Position numbers and translations under genes: made by a program
Source: an uncultured Pseudomonadota bacterium
GTDB taxonomy: Bacteria > Myxococcota_A > Polyangia > HGW-17
NCBI GenBank assembly: GCA_938004375.1
Contig: CALKWH010000377.1
Location: forward strand, 1 to 32,537
DNA: 32,537 nt
Direction of reading: 5' to 3'
The notes under the pieces: generated by a model
Database searches by the model: none
Told to the model about the DNA's origin: nothing
Seen by the model: the letters and a program-made list of their open reading frames with translations, nothing else
In this document: piece after piece, positions 26,401-32,537 of the stretch
Numbering within the stretch: position 1 is the first letter of the stretch
Layout: the number at the start of each line of letters is the position of its first letter

Positions 26401-27158
26401 TGCCCTCCGGGCTCGATCTGCGGGAAATCGAGCTCCGGTTCCTGCGCGTGGACGCGGCCCTCGTCGGCGGCGACCCGGGCACCTGGTCGACCGTGGCGGC
26501 CGCGCTGGATCGGGGCACGCTGTATCTGCGCGATCCGCTGCAGCCGGGGGCCTGGACGCAGGTGCCCACGGGCATCCCTGCGAATCAGGTTATCCTCGCT
26601 TTTCATCAGGCCACGTCGGAGACGGCCTGGGTGATCAGTCGACGCAACCTGATCACCGCGCCGACGCTCCAGGAGGTGCATCTGGGCTCGGGGTCGATCC
26701 TGCATCAGCAGACCCTCCCGGACTGGACCTTCGTCCGGGTGGAGAGCCTGGCGGCACCCCGCATGGGAGAGGCGTACTTTCTCCTCAGGCGCCCAGCGCA
26801 TCTGTTGCCGAACCTTTGGAAACTTGACAAAGACGGCTTGCGAGGCGATCTGGCGCTGCCCGCCCTGGTGCCGCCGGATCGGGGCGCCCTGGCGGTGGAC
26901 GGCCGGATGGGAAAACTGTACCTGGTGGCGCGCGCGTCGACGGACCGCAAGGCCTCCTTGTGGGTGCATGATTTGGTAACGAAGACCTGGAGCCGCCTGT
27001 CGGCCGCCGTCCCGTTGGTGGTGCTGCGGGAGCCAAGGCTGGCGTTGGCCGGTGACCGGCTCGTGTTCTCGGATCTGAAAGACGGACGGTGGTGGGAGTG
27101 GACCCAGGGTCGCTGGGTCGAACTGGGGAACCCGCTGACCCGGGAGGTGGGGCCATGA
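23445..27158 (+). CDS. large exported Cys-rich multidomain protein (island)
   Basis: A 1237-residue protein, well supported by AAAGGAGG 5 nt before the ATG. The signal peptide is about residues 1-29 (cleavage likely after TWA), with a C10 tract in its codons. DRDGDGLLDWAEAE at 82-95 is a calcium-loop motif. HAGDSEVFELEL (164-175) and VSKGKHGLYVS (271-281) recall Vps62/DUF946-like domains, tentatively. Further DxDxDG loops occur near residues 548, 571 and 665 (DLDQDGAPDLFDC, DIDQDGICD, HNQNGVGDHC). From about residue 880 the C-terminus is repetitive, Trp-rich and beta-propeller-like. The DNA is AT-rich up to about 25300 and GC-rich after about 26200: 31% and 71% in two hand-counted 120-base stretches. 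The stop overlaps the next start (ATGA). Confidence 0.85.
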   Translation: MDKCCTFRCGLFQFFFLFLWFMAPPPTWAEPTNSMSPINHSGCLTSDPDFPVDLRGNPDPVNPRFSWELPHSPFDTHCGYLDRDGDGLLDWAEAELAWAFRPYLQFDNDEADAGNDTLSSVNGIHLIYQIHPLAASRDTITFTGPAIRLIRVRFVLLFREDLTHAGDSEVFELELISRDVLFQKWKIHSAQWRRCTMESWDCWWIWSWADYLAPDQIWNSDHECMEDSRRLYCDAPGCTRDIEPALEAQGHTEHGEPCHESLGFCLPTIHVSKGKHGLYVSQEACESCYHGFSLSTFGEHEYCGGGWSGPSCLGLPGAMKMGQGLGYPGFLRTSQYYMLNGIRDEKLITSTSFYLGNIGEIQYKNSLNTTKQITINFSLDNSPSSGPIGSVTRNCTGSETEIQNWFGTLTDLIGQSYEILSIETEDVFADPDFLFYPTPPTLEPPSIGCRSGAFSMEDPLGSLQSIDVINSLVQISRASYPAGIYGLYANFDNEGVLDYGYDRFCGGKRNSPDPNCDAAPLRKIFKRLPLDFNASLSCLNEGGSWFSDLDQDGAPDLFDCEPLHPHLQWDIDQDGICDLPLTLGEVAACQAVCHELYPIVSHGNESCLECFTRCQATSDNCSPLISRFGVPYYDQNEASQCRSLMQKFDGALLTRCQRWFQNPDQADHNQNGVGDHCERRISDVRVDIRSDTYGMNQGFFSWCPDPTATVSAVLSNDREMGPSSKEMLSVGLCVCPGQTEASCRSDSSGQLRLHCPSLTALDNIDGNDYSTKDFAFDISTGRYKYFYHPVKASSTRDLGVLTTQDELEAHVDTTTVRVPTQELLVRWRDAIFQGTRIFLTFRTDRFREFPQFLSEDMLETIPGDPIVSTHDHYSKLKFSSPQVTTSIPTEDDWNPESPTVEYDLIHVPPGMFSYDPEEDDLCVHFPRPVGQPVGYAEGSPLPVDPLWDPPRDLLDPLFGWIPDEDGAWRLFGVDPASFQVRSYVALPSGLDLREIELRFLRVDAALVGGDPGTWSTVAAALDRGTLYLRDPLQPGAWTQVPTGIPANQVILAFHQATSETAWVISRRNLITAPTLQEVHLGSGSILHQQTLPDWTFVRVESLAAPRMGEAYFLLRRPAHLLPNLWKLDKDGLRGDLALPALVPPDRGALAVDGRMGKLYLVARASTDRKASLWVHDLVTKTWSRLSAAVPLVVLREPRLALAGDRLVFSDLKDGRWWEWTQGRWVELGNPLTREVGP
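23512..23521 (+). repeat. C10 homopolymer in signal-peptide codons
   Basis: Ten consecutive C bases encode Ala-Pro-Pro-Pro at residues 23-26 of the 1237-residue protein, just before the predicted signal-peptide cleavage site. Gain or loss of one C would frameshift the whole mature protein. Confidence 0.9.
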
Positions 27159-28522
27159 AGCGCGCCATTCTCGCCGTCCTAATGCTGATCTCTTACCATT
27201 CCCTCGCCTGCGATTCCCCGCATCGCCGGCCCCCGGTCGACGCAGACGCCGACGCGGACGCAGACGGCCCAGACGCCGACACCTCCGATGACGGCGACGT
27301 GGTAGACGTGCCGGATTTCGACATGTCCGATGGTTGGCCACCCCGGGAAAACTGCGAGCCAACACCGCAGAATGGTGTGAGCATCAGTGGAAACGATTAT
27401 TTTTTTAGTGTGCCCTATTCAACTTGGGGAATAACCCTGTCATTAGGTGAAACAGGATATTTGTTTTACGATAGTGGTCGCGTATGTGATCTTTACAATG
27501 AGATTAATGTGTGGAGACAGGAAATATTAAAATACGATTTATTTGAAAAATTGGAACAGTTTGTAGTGCTATACCCAGCCTCACAAAATTGGCCTTATGA
27601 ATATAATGGGCGTGTTTTTTTTAATACTTATTACACAGAATACCAACCGGGGGTCACTGGAAACCCTTGGGAAGGAACCCCCAATATATGGGTGGTGGAA
27701 AATGGAATACCGCAGCCGTACAGCACATGGTGCCAACCTGGATACGGCTGTTTGGAAAAAGGAGTCTCCAAATCCGGTATGATGTATTTCATCGAGTATG
27801 ACCTAACTGCACGTCCGCTGTTGGTGCGCATGAAGGTTCATGATATCAACACTCAGGAAACCAGGCTCATTGATGACCAACATGAAGCGCCTATTCGGGT
27901 TGCCATCGGAGATCTTGCTGTGTTCTGGAACAACGGACCCTGTGGCGCCTTCCGCTACTATGACATCGAGCGGGACCTCATCGTGGAGAACCCATCATAC
28001 AATGTCGGCGCGGCTATTGCCTGGGGAAAATACATTGCCTGGGACAACTGCGTGCCCTCTGGGTCCTATGTGCTCGACGTGGAGAACGGAGAGGTGCGCA
28101 TCCTTGACGAAGAGTTGAACCTGGATCCCGATAATGAAAAGATGAGCCTTCAGACGGGGTACGAGAATCTGGTCGCTCTGGTGGATCGCGCTCGCGACGT
28201 GCCAGAACCGGGGACCGCGACCCACCTGTGGTTGTACGATCTGGACACGCGGGTCGAGCGACGGATCACCTCGGAAGCGGCCAGTTGGTACTGGGGGTTG
28301 CTTCCCATCATCAATTGCGAGTGGGCCATCGTCACCCTCGCCTACGGGAAAAATGGCACCAACGTCGAGCACTATCTCCGAGCGGCCATGAACCTGCAGC
28401 AGGCGGGGATCCTGGACGAGAACTGCCATATCATTCCGGGTCCGCCCATCGAGTTCACCCTGGAGGAGTTCATCACCGCATCAGGGTTCACCCTGGAAGG
28501 GTATGATCCCGTCGATAACTGA
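27155..28522 (+). CDS. exported lipoprotein with acidic linker and propeller-like domain (island)
   Basis: A 455-residue protein, ATG overlapping the upstream stop and preceded by GGAGGT. The lipoprotein signal is MKRAILAVLMLISYHSLAC (Cys19). A DADADADADGPDADTSDD linker follows, typical of surface lipoproteins of Myxococcota. The remainder has repeated beta-strand units such as YIAWDNCVPSGSYVLDVENGEV and HLWLYDLDTRVERRIT, resembling a TolB-like beta-propeller. The gene starts and ends GC-rich, but about 27370-27800 is AT-rich (33% over 27481-27600, hand count), so the N-terminal part of the propeller differs in origin or codon history. It probably works at the cell surface with the 1237-residue protein. 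Confidence 0.8.
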   Translation: MKRAILAVLMLISYHSLACDSPHRRPPVDADADADADGPDADTSDDGDVVDVPDFDMSDGWPPRENCEPTPQNGVSISGNDYFFSVPYSTWGITLSLGETGYLFYDSGRVCDLYNEINVWRQEILKYDLFEKLEQFVVLYPASQNWPYEYNGRVFFNTYYTEYQPGVTGNPWEGTPNIWVVENGIPQPYSTWCQPGYGCLEKGVSKSGMMYFIEYDLTARPLLVRMKVHDINTQETRLIDDQHEAPIRVAIGDLAVFWNNGPCGAFRYYDIERDLIVENPSYNVGAAIAWGKYIAWDNCVPSGSYVLDVENGEVRILDEELNLDPDNEKMSLQTGYENLVALVDRARDVPEPGTATHLWLYDLDTRVERRITSEAASWYWGLLPIINCEWAIVTLAYGKNGTNVEHYLRAAMNLQQAGILDENCHIIPGPPIEFTLEEFITASGFTLEGYDPVDN

Positions 28523-28530
28523 CAGCCTTG

Positions 28531-28736
28531 GTCAGGTCCACTGATCCCCAGAAAAATTGGAAAACAAGTCGTTGTCAGTGAAGCGACAGCGAAACGGTTG
28601 TCGTAATCGTAATCGTAATCGTGTTCAAATTCCAAGGTCTTAGGATTCCGATTACGATTCCGATTACGACAACGAAAACGAAAACGAGATACACAAGCAC
28701 CAGCGCCCTCTGCTCGACGGTATCAGTGGACCTGAC
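28531..28736. repeat. nested inverted-repeat element (MITE-like)
   Basis: Outer arms GTCAGGTCCACTGAT (28531-28545) and its exact complement (28722-28736). Inner 25-bp arms, built of TCGTAA-type repeats, lie at 28597-28621 and 28649-28673 with one mismatch and a 27-base loop. The spacers between outer and inner arms are 51 and 48 bases, so the whole 206-bp element is nearly symmetric and could form a long stem-loop or cruciform. It has no ORF of its own and lies 54 bp from the right junction repeat. The rest of the intergenic space (28523-28816) shows nothing recognisable. Confidence 0.8.
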
Positions 28737-28790
28737 AAGCGCTGTGACCCCATCAGAACCCAATCCTCCGCCGTGCCGGGTGCGGCGCCC

Positions 28791-28871
28791 GGCGACGAAG
28801 CTCGACTACGCGGTCCCTACTCCCGCACGACCGTGAGGAGCAGGTGACCGACCAGGTCCTTGTCGTGGCGC
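28791..28871. repeat. 81-bp direct repeat, right copy
   Basis: Identical to 23296-23376. Here it encodes the last 17 residues of the S41 protease on the minus strand (stop complement CTA at 28817-28819). On the plus strand it repeats the adenosyltransferase C-terminus (TKLDYAVPTPARP) without the rest of that gene. Confidence 0.97.
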
Positions 28872-31774
28872 GCCACGAGCAGGATCTGGTTCAGGCCGGG
28901 ATCGAGAGGGACTGGGGTCTCAAATTTTAATGTTCCGCCCTTTCCTGGGGCATAATACACTTTTTGTTTGGGGCGCTCGGACTTGAGGTTGGACACGATC
29001 ACGTAGAAGTCGCGGATCGCCACCGGGTGGACCACCTCGCCCGAGAGCGTGACCGACTCGGCCTTGGTCAGGCTGTCGGGGCGCGCGGCGAGCAGGATCC
29101 GCGGGGGGACGACGTGGGGCGTCCACGCCCATTGCGGGGGCTTTCGATCCTTGGGCGCGTCGGTGCGCAGGGTGCAGGCGGCGAAGCCGAACACGCGGTC
29201 GGCGAGCTTGACGCGGCAGGCGGTGCCGTACATGCCCACCACGTCGGCCCAGCCGGCGCCGGTGGCGGCCTGCAGCCCAGAGAGGCTGGCGGTGTGCCAG
29301 ACCGCGGTGTTCTCGGGCAGTTGCGTGGTGAAGGGCGAAAAACTGCCCGGCACCGGCTCGCCCACCGGCAGCTCGAACTGGCGGGACACGCTCTCGGAGT
29401 ATTCGGTGTCGAACGCGGCCAGCTCGATCTTGAGCGGCTTCGAGGCGTCCTGAACGCGGTACTTCATGGTCGACCACACCTCGGCGCCGGGGGCCAGCTT
29501 CTCGTGGTGGCCGCGCCCCTCGAGCAGGAACAGGCGGTTCCTGCTCTCGTTGCGGATCATGGAGACCAGCTTCTCCGAAGAGCCGTCGCCGATGTTCTGC
29601 ACCCGCATGTGCAACAGAAAGACCTCGTCCTTCTGGGCCAGGCCGTCGCCGCCGTTCTCCTCGCCATAGGCGAACGTGAAGGCGAACTTGGGACGCCCGG
29701 GCTCCCGGACCACCAGGTGCTGCTTGAACTCGCCGATCTTGCCGCGGCCCGCCTCGTACACGTCGACCTGGTAGGGCTCCACGCCAGCGGCGGTGCGGTG
29801 GGGGATGGCGACCTTGGTGCGCCACGAGAACGACTTGCCCGGGGCGAGGGCGCCGAACAGGTACTCGTAGTCGTCGAGGAAGTCCGCCGGACTCGAGATC
29901 ACGCCGTACACGCGGGATAGCGGCTCGGCGCCGGCGTTCTCGAGCTGGAGCTCGAGGAAGAACGCCTGTCCCGGCGAGAGCTCCTCGAGGGGCTTCTCGC
30001 AGCGCGGATCCTCGACCGCGCAGATCAGGGTCTTCAACTTCATCGCGGGCGCGCCGGCGGCGCGGGCGCCGGGCTTCCAGTCCAGGCCGCGTTTGGCGAG
30101 GTCGGCCACCAGCTTCGCGTCCTCCTCGGCCAGTTGGCGCTTCACCAGGGCCTCCAGGCCGGCGAGGGTCTCCGAGGCCTTGGGCTTTCCCGCCTCGACC
30201 AGGATGCGGCGGGCGAACTCGACGGTGTCCTCGTCCGCGCCGGTGTCCTCGACGCGGTTCTTCTGGTCGCGCTCGGGCCGGGCGGTGACGAAGTGACGGA
30301 TCTCGTAGCGGGGCTGCTCGTCGGGCCGCTGGCGATCGCTCTTGATGGTGCGCGTCTTCTTGGGCGTCTCCTTGGGCTCGTCGGGCCAGAACAGGGACAC
30401 GACGTCGTTGACCACGCCCACGGACACGAAGCGCACGTGGGGCACCACGCCCACCTGCTGGATGCTGACGTCGCCGGGGGTGAGGTACTCGCGGATGGTC
30501 ATCTTGAGCACGGGCTGGCCCTTGCCCTGGTGGAAGATCTGCTGGACGGTGCCCTTGCCGTAGGTCGTCTCGCCCACCACCAGCGCGCGGTCCTGCCCCT
30601 TGAGCGCGCCGGCGACGATCTCGGAGGCCGACGCCGACTGGGAGGACACCAGGACCACCATGGGGGTCTTGTCGTTGAGCGTGCCCTTCTCCTCGGCGTG
30701 GAAGACCTGCTTCTGGGAGCCCGGGGCGCCCACCGTGGACACGATCACGCCGCCGGCGAGGAAGGCGTTGGACACCGTGACCGACTGCGGCAGGAGGCCG
30801 CCGGGGTTGTTCGCCAGGTCCAGGATAATCCCGGCGGGCTGTTTATCCTTGGTAAATTCTTCATACTTCGCTGTCAGATCGTCGGTCGTATAGTTAATGA
30901 AGTGATTGATTCTCAGATACAGCACGTTCCCCGGGAGCCACCGGGCGGACACGCTCTCGAGCTTGATCTGGCGGCGGCGCAGGACGAATTTCTTCAGATC
31001 CTTCTCGCCCTTGCGGCGCACCATGATCAGGACGTCGGTGTTCTCGGGGCCGCGGATCTTGTCCACCGCGTCGTTCAGTAACATATTGACGGTGCTCTCG
31101 TCGTCGATCTGGGTGATGACGTCGCCCTCCTTCACGCCCTCCTCGAAGGCCGGGGTGCCCTCGGTCGGGTGGATGACGGTGATGTCCCAGTCGCGCACCG
31201 ACAGGACCATGCCCACGCCGCCGTACTCGCCCTTGGTCTGCATGTCCAGGTCGTCGGTGTACTTGGGTTTGATCAGCACGGAGTACGGGTCCAGGGCCTC
31301 GAGCATGCCGTTGACGAAACTGTAGATCGCGTCATCGACCTCGTCGGCCGGGGCGCCGTCGTGCTTCAGTTGCTCCGTGACGAAGGTGAGGACGGCGGAG
31401 ATGACCTCCTCGAGCTTGCCGATGTCGGTCATCTTCGAGAGATCGAAGTCCCGCTTCTCCTTGTCCACCTGCACGACCACCTTCTGGGGCGAGGGTTGCG
31501 AGAAGGCCACCGAGGCGACGTCGGACTGCAGCTCCTCGAGGCCGGCGGCCAGCATCTCGGCGGGCTTGAGCTTGGTGGGGTCGTAGTAGTACGAGCGCAG
31601 GTAGGCCAGCGTCACGGCCACCTCGGGGAACGGGCTCTTCTCGGTGACCTCCACCTGGGGTTCGGGCGGCAGCTCCACGGTCGGCGGCGGGTCCCGTCTG
31701 GATTGTTTCCGGTCGCAGGCCGGCGCGAGGGCCACCAGGAGGGGGAGCAGCCAGAAGACGATTCGGTTCAGCAT
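28817..31774 (-). CDS. S41 C-terminal processing protease, long lipoprotein form
   Basis: A 985-residue protein. Lipoprotein signal MLNRIVFWLLPLLVALAPAC (Cys20). A PDZ domain spans about residues 184-265 (GEYGGVGMVLSV...GVKEGDVITQID). The S41 catalytic core follows: LDLANNPGGLL, the SASASEI segment with probable nucleophile Ser382, and TYGKGTVQQIF with general base Lys407, 25 residues later as in Prc/CtpA. The protease part ends near residue 470. About 500 further residues contain several beta-rich units that resemble Ig-like modules, unusual for this family. It should cleave envelope proteins at exposed C-termini. It begins 1 nt after the upstream gene. Confidence 0.9.
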   Translation of the reverse strand: MLNRIVFWLLPLLVALAPACDRKQSRRDPPPTVELPPEPQVEVTEKSPFPEVAVTLAYLRSYYYDPTKLKPAEMLAAGLEELQSDVASVAFSQPSPQKVVVQVDKEKRDFDLSKMTDIGKLEEVISAVLTFVTEQLKHDGAPADEVDDAIYSFVNGMLEALDPYSVLIKPKYTDDLDMQTKGEYGGVGMVLSVRDWDITVIHPTEGTPAFEEGVKEGDVITQIDDESTVNMLLNDAVDKIRGPENTDVLIMVRRKGEKDLKKFVLRRRQIKLESVSARWLPGNVLYLRINHFINYTTDDLTAKYEEFTKDKQPAGIILDLANNPGGLLPQSVTVSNAFLAGGVIVSTVGAPGSQKQVFHAEEKGTLNDKTPMVVLVSSQSASASEIVAGALKGQDRALVVGETTYGKGTVQQIFHQGKGQPVLKMTIREYLTPGDVSIQQVGVVPHVRFVSVGVVNDVVSLFWPDEPKETPKKTRTIKSDRQRPDEQPRYEIRHFVTARPERDQKNRVEDTGADEDTVEFARRILVEAGKPKASETLAGLEALVKRQLAEEDAKLVADLAKRGLDWKPGARAAGAPAMKLKTLICAVEDPRCEKPLEELSPGQAFFLELQLENAGAEPLSRVYGVISSPADFLDDYEYLFGALAPGKSFSWRTKVAIPHRTAAGVEPYQVDVYEAGRGKIGEFKQHLVVREPGRPKFAFTFAYGEENGGDGLAQKDEVFLLHMRVQNIGDGSSEKLVSMIRNESRNRLFLLEGRGHHEKLAPGAEVWSTMKYRVQDASKPLKIELAAFDTEYSESVSRQFELPVGEPVPGSFSPFTTQLPENTAVWHTASLSGLQAATGAGWADVVGMYGTACRVKLADRVFGFAACTLRTDAPKDRKPPQWAWTPHVVPPRILLAARPDSLTKAESVTLSGEVVHPVAIRDFYVIVSNLKSERPKQKVYYAPGKGGTLKFETPVPLDPGLNQILLVARHDKDLVGHLLLTVVRE

Positions 31775-31775
31775 G

Positions 31776-32537
31776 TCACTTCTTCCTCGCCCTGATCAGG
31801 GCCGGCTCGGGGGAGCCGATCAGAATCTCGTCCCGTCCGTCGCCGTCGACGTCGGCCACCACGGGGTCGGCCGGGCCGCCCCACTGCGCCAAGGCCAAGG
31901 GCGGGGCCGTCGCGCCCGCGTCGAGCCAGAGCAGTTGGTTGTTGGTCTTGAGGACGAACCCGGGGCGCTCCGGGCCGTGCAGGGCGCAGGGGAGGACGGC
32001 CAGCACCGTGTAGCCGGCGGCCACCTCGGCGACCTGGCGGCGCTCGACGGTCTGACCGCGCAGCGTCACCACCGAGACCAGCGCGCGGGCCACCTTGCCG
32101 TAGTCCTTGTCCCAGCCGTCGCCGGCCCACACCTCGAAGCCGTCCTTGGTCGCGGCGGCCCACAAGCCACGCACGCCGCGCACGGCCGGCAGCGGGGACA
32201 GTTTTCCGTCCTCGAGGCGGAAGAGCCCGCCGTCGGAGCCCGGCTCGTCCCCGTACACGCGGGCCACGAAGACCTGGTGACCTCCCTCGGCGCGGGGCAC
32301 CACCGCCAGCCGGCCGATCATGGAGGCGGAAACCAGCTCCTTCACCTCGGCGACCCCAGCGGGCCGCACCCCCACCCGGACGGTGTACTTGTCCGAGAAC
32401 CAGGCCAGGTAGAGCGAGCCGTCATCGGCTACCACCGCGTCCTGGGGGTCGGCGCGGGAAGACTGGACCTCGAAGACGACCTCGTGGACCGCCTCGGGCT
32501 TCTTCTCCCGGCTCAGCGCGGAGGCGTCGGTGAGCGT
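31776..32537 (-). CDS. FG-GAP-like repeat protein, C-terminal fragment
   Basis: The frame is open to the window edge, so the start is missing; 253 residues are visible. Beta-propeller-like strands (ALVSVVTLRGQTVERR, FVLKTNNQLLWLDAG) end in a VVADVDGDGRDEILIGSP motif, the FG-GAP/VCBS calcium-binding signature. It probably lies at the cell surface or in the periplasm. It is upstream of the S41 protease with a 1-nt gap, so the two are almost certainly one operon and may act on the same envelope process. Confidence 0.65.
   Translation of the reverse strand, partial: TLTDASALSREKKPEAVHEVVFEVQSSRADPQDAVVADDGSLYLAWFSDKYTVRVGVRPAGVAEVKELVSASMIGRLAVVPRAEGGHQVFVARVYGDEPGSDGGLFRLEDGKLSPLPAVRGVRGLWAAATKDGFEVWAGDGWDKDYGKVARALVSVVTLRGQTVERRQVAEVAAGYTVLAVLPCALHGPERPGFVLKTNNQLLWLDAGATAPPLALAQWGGPADPVVADVDGDGRDEILIGSPEPALIRARKK

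Larger units (their letters stand above)
23377..28790. mobile_element. island flanked by the 81-bp repeat
   Basis: About 5.4 kb between the repeat copies. It differs from its surroundings in composition, contains two coupled exported-protein genes and a nested inverted repeat (28531-28736), and has no recognisable integrase, transposase or other mobility gene. Excision by recombination between the repeats would restore two intact convergent genes. It is best described as an inserted element or duplicated-target insertion of unknown mechanism; misassembly is possible. Confidence 0.55.

Noticed and set aside
28597..28673. Possible CRISPR array or simple satellite
   Set aside because: TCGTAA units are only six bases long, few and arranged as inverted arms; there are no spacers and no cas genes.
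23377..28790. Integrase, transposase or toxin-antitoxin gene within the island
   Set aside because: No such motifs were found in any frame; the two long genes look like exported structural or surface proteins.
28621..28836. Small plus-strand ORF ending in the adenosyltransferase C-terminal sequence
   Set aside because: It reads through the inverted-repeat loop and the right 81-bp repeat; the shared C-terminus results from the repeat, not from a gene.

Overview
The window is high-GC bacterial DNA, very probably a contig assembled from short reads: bases 1-52 are not biological but an Illumina P7 adapter tail joined to the contig end. The gene content suggests a deltaproteobacterial or Myxococcota-like organism. 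It has several small cysteine-rich lipoproteins, a DNGVDDDGDG acidic repeat, an RCC1-repeat exported protein, a TPR/PEGA protein, and a split ATP synthase locus in which a double-b-subunit F1 operon lacks the a and c genes. This assignment rests on gene style only; there is no rRNA or tRNA in the window.

Region 1 (53-5009) holds the 3' end of an RCC1-repeat gene, a small zinc-ribbon protein with a good sigma70-like promoter, an MFS transporter, two divergently transcribed lipoproteins, and a HIT/HNH chimeric protein that looks like a compacted remnant of a defence-type nuclease. Region 2 (5396-12257, + strand) is the F1 ATP synthase operon b'-b-delta-alpha-gamma-beta-epsilon, tightly packed with several overlaps. 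It continues into a 67-residue membrane protein and an extensin-C/M15-like exported peptidase, and ends at a 13-bp hairpin between convergent genes. Region 3 (12298-19379, - strand) reads from 19379 down: a radical SAM protein with a helix-hairpin-helix, a ClC chloride protein with CBS and TrkA-C-like domains, a lipoprotein, formate-THF ligase, and a TPR/PEGA protein. A 20-bp inverted repeat sits just upstream of the radical SAM gene.

Region 4 (19469-23341, + strand) holds an AmpD-type amidase lipoprotein, a cysteine-rich lipoprotein, a PhaR-type regulator, a PP2C-like phosphatase and a PduO-type cobalamin adenosyltransferase. Region 5 (28817-32537, - strand) holds an unusually long S41 processing protease and the C-terminal part of an upstream FG-GAP-like protein.

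Between regions 4 and 5 lies the most interesting part of the window: an island of about 5.4 kb (23377-28790) flanked by a perfect 81-bp direct repeat. Removing one repeat copy plus the island restores two convergent genes, the adenosyltransferase and the S41 protease, overlapping at their 3' ends. The island carries two translationally coupled exported proteins (1237 and 455 aa) with strong internal composition mosaicism: hand counts of 31% and 71% GC in 120-base stretches of the same ORF. It also has a C10 tract in the signal-peptide codons and a nested inverted-repeat element of about 206 bp beside the right junction. No integrase or transposase was found in it.
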